Source: Drosophila persimilis
Lineage: Eukaryota > Arthropoda > Insecta > Diptera > Drosophilidae
Length of the DNA stretch: 64,000 nucleotides
Assembly: GCF_003286085.1 (NCBI RefSeq)
Contig: NW_020825288.1
Coordinates: 4,960,001-5,024,000, forward strand
Direction: 5' to 3'
The notes below the pieces were generated by a model. That model was given only the letters and a program-made list of their open reading frames with translations, was not told where the DNA came from and searched no databases. The position numbers were made by a program, and so were the translations under genes. Below are positions 22,511 through 32,500 of this stretch, piece by piece. Positions within the stretch are counted from its first letter, which is position 1, and every line of letters starts with the position of its first letter.

Positions 22511-22582
22511 GGTTCTATGGTGTAATGGTTAGCACTCTGGACTTTGAATCCAGCGATCCGAGTTCAAATCTCGGTAGAACCT
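22511..22582 (+). tRNA. tRNA-Gln-TTG: tRNA-Gln (anticodon TTG), copy 1
   Basis: 72 bases. The seven-pair acceptor stem is GGTTCTA with TAGAACC. The anticodon stem CTGGA/TCCAG encloses the loop CTTTGAA with anticodon TTG. The T arm contains GAGTTCAAATCTC, which doubles as the B box of the internal RNA polymerase III promoter. The CCA end is not encoded, as usual in eukaryotes. A T5 run about 22 bases downstream can terminate transcription. Confidence 0.95.
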
Positions 22583-22771
22583 GCATTTATAAAATGTGTT
22601 ATCTTTTTATGAATGTTATATAATTTCTTTTGTTTTTAATTTTAAAACATTTTTTGGAAACAAATTTCACATCGTGGCAGTATCTGAAAGTTAGTTGGTG
22701 AAATTTTTCGTATTATATGCCCATGCCTTCCGCGCCCACTTTTATTTGGTTTAGCGGCAGCCTGACAGCAC

Positions 22772-22843
22772 GGTTCTATGGTGTAATGGTTAGCACTCTG
22801 GACTTTGAATCCAGCGATCCGAGTTCAAATCTCGGTAGAACCT
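22772..22843 (+). tRNA. tRNA-Gln-TTG: tRNA-Gln (anticodon TTG), copy 2
   Basis: Identical over all 72 bases to the copy 189 bp upstream, in the same direction, with unrelated flanking DNA. A TTTT run about 22 bases downstream may be the terminator. Both copies read CAA codons. Confidence 0.95.
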
Positions 22844-23263
22844 TAAGACACCAAATGTGGTTCACTTTTATACTTCTTATAAAAACTCATTTTTGTAGCA
22901 GCAATTTTGACAACAAACACAAAGTGAATGTCAAAATTTTAATGTCGATAATGCAGTTGTCTCTGCTGATAGTTACATCAATATGTATTTGCTTTGTAGA
23001 AGTAGTGTAGTTAACGTGTAGTTGCCATGCACGAATCTACTTGATTAAATCTTTCCTGTAGTTTTCCAACATTTAAGAGCGTCTCCACAGTATAATGGCG
23101 AGAATATTCATTTTAGTGCACGAGAGTATTGTATATCCCGTGGAGAATAATGTGGCCTCCCATTGCCGTGCACCGGGTGTGCACCGGGAGAGCAGACCAT
23201 CCATATACTTTTTAATAACTAACAAAACATATTTGTTATAGTTTTAATGAAATGAAACAGGCT

Positions 23264-23269
23264 TTTATT
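23264..23269 (-). terminator. Poly(A) signal of the SANT-domain gene
   Basis: TTTATT on the plus strand (AATAAA on the minus strand) lies ten bases past the stop codon of the minus-strand gene at 23281-23279, implying a very short 3' untranslated region. Confidence 0.5.
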
Positions 23270-23278
23270 TAAAGCAAT

Positions 23279-24910
23279 TTAATGCTTATTTAGCTTTAAT
23301 TGCTTACGTTCCATATTATGAAGAACATCGTAAATACATCTCTTGGCCTCTAAAAACAGATCGTCATCCAGTACTAGTAACTCTTTTGCAACAAATTGTG
23401 TGAATTGCTCTACAGATTTTTGCTTATGGCTCGAGGGATTGTCGTCTGGCTGTTCGGTACTCTCGTCTGTCTCCTCTGCTTCTTCTAGGTCCTGCATGTA
23501 GTCTTTACAAGTTTCTGAATCATTATTATTAGCGTTATTAAATTCACTAAAATCTACAGGGCTCTCAACCGGAGAACACCCTTCATCTGTGTGTTCTAAG
23601 AGCTGATTTGTAGCCGAATCACTTGGGGGTTCTGGATGGCTAGAAGGTGCTTCTGCTGCCTCTTCAAGGACCCAGCAGAAGGAATCATCGGAGTCGTTGG
23701 CATCTTGCTGTTTCTGTTCTTCCAAAGGATCTGGAAACTGACTACGAGATTCGGCCTTCATTTTATTGGGGAACCAATCGTCGGAACTGCTGCTGGTATC
23801 GTGATGTGTTTCAATAAGTATGCCATTCAGAGGGCCCACCACATCCACCAGTTTAGCATAGTGAATCCACTCCGAGTTGGCTCCATAGATTTCATGTTCA
23901 GATCTAAAATTGCGTAAGAATTTAATAAAACTGCTGCATAAAGGTTTTCGAATGCTCTCACTTGAATGTACGCTTCAAAGATTCCATTTTCGCCTTAACG
24001 TCCGAGGGTATCTTGTCCAATCCTACGCCATATGTTTGCAGCTCATTTTTCATAGCTCGGTAGATATCCGCCTTCTTCTTTCCCTCTCCCAGCAAGTCGC
24101 CCACATAGTTCTTCCACACTTCAATGAACGTAACTTCCTCTTCAATGGTCCAATTCCTGCGTGGACGCTTGGGTTGTCTGAGCTTGCCTGCTTTGGTGTA
24201 TAGTGAATTCGGCTTTGAATTCTGGACACTCTGCTTGGAATTCTTGGCGTTGCTAGATGTATGCTGTTTTGCCGGTGGCTCCTGGCGGTCCTCGTTTATT
24301 TTTTGCTTCTTTGCCGATGGCTCCTGGTATACCTCGCTCGTTGAACTGCTGGGTGGCGTACAGTCTTCCTCGTCAAGCAGCAAACTAGTGCACTCGTCCA
24401 CATAGACCTGGTTGAACGGTTTATTATCTGGAATATTTGTTTTTCTTGATCTGGTTTTTCTCGTTTGCTTAGCAACGGTTTCGTCGGAGTCGAAGCTCTC
24501 TTCCAGCTCTTTTAATTGCGTTCCGAATATTGTTTCCAGAGTTTTAAAGTGCCGCCATTTGCGCGTTTGCAACTTTTCATCACCTTTTGCGATGCTGCAA
24601 GTAAGGAATATTTTAAAGCGAGTCCTGATGGCCCATCAAGTGACTTTACTTACTGGAAATACTTGCGCTTGAACGAGTTCATTTTCATTTTGATTCCCAC
24701 GGGATTTATTTCAATGCCTTCAAATCGGAACTCGTCCTCCAGAAGTCGGCAAATTTCAATTTGTTTTTTGCCGCTGCGGTACAGATCCAAATTGTCGGAC
24801 CAGATCCGAATGAAGGTGTCCTCTTCGGCGGGGAGCCATTTGCGCTTGCTGCCCACTATAAAGATATGTTAACTATGCCTTTTAACAATTAATCCTAAGC
24901 AAAACTTACT
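23279..24910 (-). CDS. Protein with two Myb/SANT-like (trihelix) DNA-binding domains
   Basis: Exons: 24910 (single base A of the start codon), 24855-24654, 24594-23962 and 23903-23279; 486 residues. Domain 1 (residues about 5-95) opens KRKWLPAEEDTFIRIWSDNL; domain 2 (about 213-305) opens RRNWTIEEEVTFIEVWKNYV. Both share the W-x-x-EEE-x-x-FI-x-x-W start, a G-K-K-x-x-IY/C-R helix, and a K-x-K-M-x-S-x-KR-x-F third helix, typical of Myb/SANT-like domains. The linker is basic and Ser/Thr-rich (nuclear-signal-like KKQK). After domain 2 comes an acidic, serine-rich stretch, then a C-terminal helical block (FVAKELLVLDDDLFLEAKRC) as found in many fly zinc-finger/MADF-type regulators. Likely a nuclear DNA-binding protein; target unknown. 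The exon 1 start codon is discussed as a finding. Confidence 0.75.
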
Positions 24911-24993
24911 TTTTTATTCGGACTATTTACACATTAATTGTTATTGTTTACAAAATTCTACTGTTTCTAGAGGTGTCACACCATCTATCGCAC

Positions 24994-25001
24994 TATCGAT
25001 A
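24994..25001. promoter_or_regulatory. DRE palindrome upstream of the SANT-domain gene
   Basis: A perfect TATCGATA, the core of the DNA replication-related element bound by DREF in housekeeping fly promoters. It lies about 85 bp upstream (minus strand) of the predicted split start codon, with a second partial site (GTATCGAT) directly beside it. Confidence 0.6.
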
Positions 25002-25009
25002 GTATCGAT

Positions 25010-25560
25010 TTTTAAAATCATTTCATTCAAAACTATCGAGTTCAACTTATATCTTACATATTACTCGTTTTTGATATTCCGTGGAATATTAATAGCTAGA
25101 TAGATCTCTCAGCTCTGCCCGGATAATTTTATCTGATTAATGAATCAATTTTCTAATTGACTGGCTTATTTTAAATACTTGCTTTTATTGAATTTCTATA
25201 TTGAAAATGAAATTTAATAAATTGAAGAAATTGACAAAATATACCAATATATACCGATATACCGTAATCGATGGTTTGACAGCTCTATTCTGACCGATCC
25301 TAATATACCGAAATATACCGACTCATTTCAAAATATACCATACATATACTGACGAATTCAAATTATTTTATACACATTCCTCGTTTTTGATATTCCGTGG
25401 AATATTACTAGCTAGATGGGTCTATCCGATTAATAAACGTATTTTCTACTTGACTGGTTTAATTTAAATACTTACTTTTATTGGATTTTGCCTAAAAAAA
25501 AGGTTTTAGCAAACAAAAAAAAGTTAACCAGTAATCGTTTCGCGCCGGAGCGCCAGTGTG
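25010..25560 (-). repeat. Dispersed promoter-associated repeat, two units
   Basis: Two diverged units read on the minus strand. Each carries a recognisable order: AATAAAAGCAAGTATTTAAA, a block ending TTAATCAGATAAA or its variant, a TAGCTAxTAATATTCC block, then CGGAATATCAAAAACGAG. The copy at 25250-25420 continues into GTCAGTATATGTATGGTATA-type tracts. The same arrangement recurs at 61.3-62.5 kb. A strong Motif 1 site (TGGTCACACTGG on the minus strand, 25549-25560) borders the array. Confidence 0.6.
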
Positions 25561-25701
25561 ACCAAGTCCAAAACGAAACCAAGTGCCAAAAATAAAGTAA
25601 ATTACCAGAGCTGCGCTTGCGCGCTCTTGATTTTCCTGCACTTCATTCAAAAATCAGATGGAAAATTAAACAAAATAAGAAGAAAAGCCATTTATATTGA
25701 A

Positions 25702-26525
25702 TAAAATTACGTAAATACATAGTTTATTTCCAATGTTAGGTATAAGCTTTAAAACTTATTTACATGGTTGTGCAGCAAGCGATATAAGTATTTTAGTGTT
25801 GGGCTTTACAAAATACATAATAGGTACTTGTACATTAATAAATATATATGTGTTTATATAAATGTATGTATTTTTGTGTGTGCATGTGTGTGTACGCTTA
25901 TTGCTTTAACAACATTTTTAACCATGCATTAAGGACACTCATTTTTCCACCCCATCCCATCCCACCCATCCTTATGGATGGTCGCTTCTTCCCGCAATAT
26001 CTTAATAAACTGTAGGCGTGCACTACCTTTCTTGATTTTGATGTGACTAAAAAATAGATTTTTGGTTTACTTAGTGCTAATTTGATTCGCTTAGGATCTA
26101 CGTAGGTGTGCACAAAAGTAGAGTACTTGACAATCATGGTTCATCATATCATAGTATAAAGATAAGATTTTACAAAAGCAGCATTAGATCTATTGTTACT
26201 CAAACACGATGTGCGGTGAGTGCTCTCACTATTTCTGCATTAATAGGAACGTTACAGAGCAATACCAAGAAGCAGAAGAAGCCCGACTTATAATAAATAA
26301 ATATACAATTGCAAAAAGTATATCGTTTACCTAAATTATGTTGGCTAACTTACACGTTTATATCACTTTTCGCAAATAATTCGTTTTCTTTAAATTAATT
26401 TGAGGCTTTCGAATGAATACAAATAATGGTAATAGTTATCATAATAATTAAATCGCGTTTTTGGTTGAATTCAATTTGAGTTTTCTTTTCTTGTTGTTCT
26501 TTCTTCAGCTTCAGCTTTAGCCAAC
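25702..26525 (-). other. sda: sda 3' untranslated region
   Basis: Lies downstream of the sda stop codon at 26528-26526. No coding frame. Minus-strand AATAAA hexamer at about 25728-25723 is the likely distal poly(A) signal. Contains (TG)n and TATA-like runs at 25840-25890. Confidence 0.45.
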
Positions 26526-29500
26526 TTAGAATATGTTAATCTGGAACTCGCTGACAATGCCCTCGAGGAAGTTCTTGAGGCTGTGGTAGGAGTGTGTGCG
26601 CCAATAGATATTATCGTTGACCTGCTCCATGGCCAGGTTGATAGCTGTCTCGACGGCCCTGAGGCCCAGCTTGCGGCAATTGATGGCCAGGTCCTGCAGC
26701 TGCTGCTTGTGGTACTCCTTGTTCATGTAGATGGTCAAGGATTTGATCATCTCGGAGAGGGTGGAGAAACCATCGCCGTAGCTGTGAGTAATAGGTGTGA
26801 GATATAGTAAATGATACCAGTATATTAGGATCCTTCAAGTAATACTCACTATTCGGCAATCTCCTTAATGTTGCTCTGCAGAAAATCAAAGGCAATCTCG
26901 TAGCCAATGGCATTGGAGGCCACGGCGCGGAAGGCCAGTGCACCATCCTGCTTCATTATGCCCGATGTGGGATTGATGGTCATGTTGAGGTATCTGTGAG
27001 AAGAATCGATAATGGTCTTTAATCTAATTCCATTTAGTGCTGATTATCTGCTACTCACTTGGACAGCAGCCAGGGCTTCGTGGTGCAGCCCAACGAGGTG
27101 AGTATCTCCTCCTTTTCAGAGGCGCTTGTGGTTGTCTTGTATTGCTTGTAGGCGAAGTACCATTCTGGATAGGAACCCTCCGCCAGAGCCGTGCAGTAGA
27201 TCACCGATTTCAGATTCGGTTTAATTCTAAAAAACCCATAAAGGTGATTAGCTAACACTTGGACTTCAGCACAAGCTCAAAAACTTACGGATTCTTTTTG
27301 GTATTTCGCATCCATTCGCGGAACTTGGATTGGGCCACCTGGGTGCATCGATCGTAGTTGAATTTACAGGCAAAGTTGGCCACCAAAGCGCGATGCTTCA
27401 ACTGCAGATGGGACTCGTTGTCGGGCTCGTTCAGGCCATACTGATCGAAGGCCGGACGAACGATGAACTTCATAAAGGCCTAACAAGAAAGGTGCATCCA
27501 GCATGAGTACAAAATCATTTAAAGGGTTCAAATGTCTAACAAAATCTCACCCTGAAAGTCTCATAGGCTGGTTCCCGCTTCAGGTTGTAGATCAAATAGT
27601 TGAGTCCCGGCTTGGCAGCACTCCAGAGCAGCTCATCATCCACGGACGTGTACAGCTCCATGAGGAAGGTCAGACTGTAATAAATGAAACCTCAGTTAGC
27701 GTAGAGAAGCAATTGATTTAGCGGTCCAACTTACGGTATGTCGTAGGGCAGATACTCTGCCTGCGACAAATGAAGTGCATCGTCGAGGAGCTGGGCTCTC
27801 GTTATCCGTGGCAGGGTGCTGAAGTTCTTCTTGAGAGCCAGCCACGAGATCATGTCGTAGTTGACGCGGTAGTAGCCCTGACGGTTCAGATTCAAGTAGA
27901 CCACACTGTCGTTGTTGCTGGCACTGTTGAAGACGTGGCTAACGATGAGTTCCTGCTGGTCCTCCTGGTTGGTCATCCAGTGCGTGGGGATGTTGTCGCC
28001 CTTGTGCAGCTCGTCCGTCTCGAAGGTGATGGGGATGAACCAGCGGCTGTGGTCCGCAGGATTGCGGGCGGGCAGAAGATATCGCTCCTGGCGGAGGACC
28101 AAGTCGGCCCCACGGCGCTCCACATTGACCACCGGATAGCCCGGCTGCGTTATCCAGGAGTCCATTATCTGCTTGACGTTCAGCTCCTTCGGAAGAGTGC
28201 CCTTCTCGTGGCCATGGCGGGTGAGGATTGCCCAGAGATCGTTGCGGTCCATGTTCTCGTAGGCGAAGGTCTTCAGCAGATCCTGGGTAGCCGTGCGGAA
28301 GGCCTCATCCCCCACAATGGAGTTCAGCATGCGCAGGAGAATGGTGCCCTTGGAGTAGCTGATCGGATCGAAGATGCGGCGCACATCGTTGGTGGACTTC
28401 ACGTCAAAGGAGATGGCATGGGAGGTGTTGTCCGCGTCGTGCTGCATCGACTCCTTGAACTCCATCATGGTGAAGGTGTCCATGATCTGGAACTCGGGAT
28501 GGGCATGGTTCAGGGCCTTGTAACTCATGTAGCAGGCGAATCCCTCCTTCAGCCAGAGATCGTCCCACCACTTGGGCGTCACCAGATTGCCGAACCACTG
28601 GTGGGCCAGCTCGTGGGCAATGATCTGAGCCACGTACTGCATATGCTCCGACGAGGAGGCCAGCTCCAGATCCTCTGGGACCAGCAGCGCCGAGTCCCGG
28701 AACGTGATCAGGCCCCAGTTCTCCATCGCCGCGAAGCCAAAGTCCGGCACCGACACCAGGTCGATCTTCGGCAGCTTGTTCTTGATCCCGAAGTACTCCT
28801 CGTAGTACGGCAGGAACTTGCGCACCATCTTGTACGCATAGTGGGTCATGTCCACAAACGTCGGCCGTGTCCAGATCTCCACGCGCGGCACCACACTGCT
28901 GTCGAGAGCCGCGTAGCGCGAGTCAACCATGTTGGAGACAATGAAGGCCACCAGATACGTGGGCATCTTCGGTGTGGTCAAGAAGTCATCTCTTATGAAG
29001 CCCGGACGGTAGGCACTGCTGTGCGACTTGGGCATGTTGGAGAGGGCCATTTTGTACTGGCTGTTGCGAATGATGCTGATGGAGAAGTTGGCCTTCATGT
29101 CGGGACGGTCGAAGCAGGGGAAGGCGCGTCGCGCATCGATCGGCGAGAATTGTGTGCTGATCATCCATCTGCAAGAGAGGAGGGTTATCCATTAAGCGAT
29201 TATCCTATTGGAAGTGCTGCAATCACTTACTCTGGCTTTTTGGTATCCGGATTGGTGTAGCTGGTCTTGTAGACACCCTGCAGGGTCTCCGTCACCTGAC
29301 TGACAAAGTCCAGACTCAGCAGCAGCCGCAACTTTGTCTCCGCGGCCAAGGACTTGTCCAAGCGGACCACAAATGTGGCATTGTCCTCGCCATAGTCGCT
29401 GTCAAAGTCCAGCTCCAGCTCGTCGCTGCCATTGCTGGTCTTGCCCGGAAGTGGCGCTCGGATCACACGCACATTGGCGATGCTCACGTTATGCACGTCC

Positions 29501-32500
29501 AGCACGATGGGCTGCCAGGCGCTCACCTTGGCCACGTCCCGTTCGATCTCGATGGTCAGGCTGCCGTTGTTGGACGATGTCACAATGTTTGGCTCAATCA
29601 GGAGGCTACAAGAGGCGGAAGTGAGATGGGAATGTATCATGAAAATAGCCCGGGGAAATGCAGTGCAGGTGAAATGCAAATGGCTGCCAAAAATGCCAAG
29701 TTGCAGCCATCAAAAGTGCCAATCAATCAATCACTCGCCTCGCTCGTCCGGTGGCAGTCAGAGAGCAGCGCCTGCACATGTGTTTGGCATCCATTTGAGG
29801 GCAATGCAATTCACACTGTGATCTGGCTTCGTTCGACGGATTGGGGATGGCGATGGGGCAGGCAGAGGCAGCCATTAGTCGCTGTGCATGCCATGCCACA
29901 TCATAAGCCGCATCAGCAATCAGAGCAAACAAGAACTGGGGACAAGCGGCTGCAGCCACCACGAAGATTGGATGCTCTACCGAAGGCAGTTTTTATGTAA
30001 ATCCCGATACAGGAAAACAGGAATTTAATTATGGGTAAATATGAAATATCATTCGCAAATTAACTCTTCAAAATGAGGTCCAAGTCTCCTTTCACTTCTT
30101 TTAGGGGCAGGCACCCAACTCTTCGACAGAATTTCATTTCAATTATAACTCTCTCTGGTGATTAAGCTCTCTGCTAATATGAGAGCAATAAAAATGTATT
30201 GAAGATCAATTCCCTCGGCTCTCGCGCACACATGCCACAAATGCCACAGACTATCTGGCAGATGCGGCCGCCGGCCTGTTCTGTTGGCGACCCACTCTTC
30301 GCACTCCACCGCCACTCCAGCGGTTGCCAATCTGGAAGCCCCATGGGTGCTGGCTTTGCGCCTTGTTGCATTTAATTGAGGCGATTGGTTTACAATGCGT
30401 GCGTCCGGGGCAACCAGGAAGCAAGCTTCGAGCCAGCAATTTGCCATGGATACGGCAGATACAAGGAGGGGAGGGGCAGGGTTTGGGGGGCTACCGGTGG
30501 ACAGTGTTGCTTTGATCAGCAGCTGGAAAATCAGTTGCCATCGATTGGTGCAAAGAGAACTTTGCGGCACTTGCCGCCACCATCCATCAGCCATCGACCG
30601 ATGCATCTCCCATCTCTGATCGGAGTTGGAGGGAGGCCTGCGTGAGGGGCACAAATTAATGCCCAGCTTGGGCTGGCTTTCTGTGTCAATTATATTAATG
30701 CATGCTACTGGCTACTGGATCTACTGGAGAGCATCTTTTCCCATCTGGCAGAGCATCTTCCTATCTGGCGACCATCTATATCTATCCGGCTGCTGGTCCA
30801 AGTATCTGGCACATTATGTCATGCCGACAGTCGGCGTGCGTTTATTGTTTCCTCAGATCTATGCCGCTCTGCTTCGCTTTGGTTCCGCATCTTTTTCCCA
30901 GAGTGTGACTGAAGAGCGGGCCCAGGCCTAACGAGCCCCCCCCAAACCCGACAGCTCTCTGGCGCTGTTGGCCGCCATCTCCCGTGGTGTCTTGAACAAG
31001 TTGTTAGTTCATTAGTTACATGTGAAAAGCGGCTGGAATATAAGCAGCAGCAGTAGCTAAAGTTCTTTGGTCTCCACTTTTGGTACACGGCTGCTGCTAC
31101 ATTGCGGCTCAATCCTTGACCCACTTTGGCGCAATAGAAATAAAAATATACGTATACGAATACGTATGTGGCTGTACATGACCCCAAGACTGACGTCAAT
31201 GGGGAAGGGCTGAAGGTTTTACTGGTTTTAGGCGCTGTCAAGGATAAAAGGACGTGGGCACTACATTAAGACTTTTATGGGCGTAGACAAATCCAAGTTT
31301 TGGGATAAATAGAAGGATTTCCCAGCTCCCCAGCTCAGTCTTGGCATAAAAACGGCATAGCTTCTGTATTTTATTCTCTATACCAAGCAAAATATTTGAT
31401 TACCTATAGAATAATAGCTTTCCTGATGAAAATTATTGCCCTTGTAAAGATAACGTTTGTATCTGCCCCAAGAAAACTTTCTGTCATATTAATATCGCTG
31501 ACAGGCTTCGTCTTAGCCCGTCAAGATAGCATTGATACACAACATGATCCAGATTGCAGTCAACTGTCCGATCAGATCTCAGTGTGGAGCCGGAAATGAC
31601 AGAACAGTCGTGCGAGTGAAGCGATTTGTGTGTCAGCCTCGAATCAAAAGGGGAACATGCAAAGCCATTTAAACAGGAGGCAGTCTCGTGTCGGGCCTGC
31701 GGCGATTTCCATTAAATGCAATTGTGGCTCTTAAGTGCTAAATTGCTTGGCCCACAGCCACAGCCACACCACACCACACCCCCTGTGACGAGTGCCACTT
31801 AGATACTTAGATAGGTTTCACCCTTCACTCACCTGTAGTGCAGCGGACGCCAGCCCTCGTAGAGCTTGAGGGGCCGATCTGTGGGCTTAGTGCTGTTATC
31901 GAGGACTTCCGTGGGCGGCTTGGGCACGGGTATTATGTCACCCACGGGTGGAGCCGGCGCCATCTTCGTCTCCGTCTCCACGACCGGAGGCGGTTTGGGC
32001 GGGGCATTGAGGCTTAGCCATCCAGCAGTCTCGATGGGCGTGGCATTCACCTCGGGATGGTGAGCGGTGATGCAACTGTAAGGCAAAAAAGAGTTGCAAA
32101 GCAAACAAATCAATTCGGGTTCATTTATGCAAAGTGCTGCTCCGCCGGTCACACCCACAAATCCATCCTCCAGCTCCAATTTTGACCCTTCCGCACCTCG
32201 AAATGCGTCAGGCTCAAAAGAAGAGTCCGGAGGCGGCAAAAGGAAACGCATAAATTGCTTTCACTTTCGAAAATGAGGTCATGTCGCGTTCGACTGCCAA
32301 TTAGCACGCTTGCCAAAACGTTTAGCAGAATGCAAAACCAAGCAAATACCAGACAGACCAAATTACCGAATACCGCACCCGTGAAAGGTGGAAAATTATT
32401 TCGATTTGGGCCCTTTTACTCACCCGGGACTGGCTTCCGTTGGTGGCGAGACGCCTTGCCGGGCCACGAAGTAGGTGATGGCTATGGAGAAGAGCAGCGC

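Noticed and set aside
27770..29260. 496-codon plus-strand open frame
   Set aside because: It is the exact antisense of the large sda catalytic exon; its composition (His/Val/Gly/Gln-rich, no domains) is the usual shadow of a GC-rich codon pattern.
30139..30654. 171-codon minus-strand frame in sda intron 3
   Set aside because: No domain, no splice junctions in phase with flanking exons.
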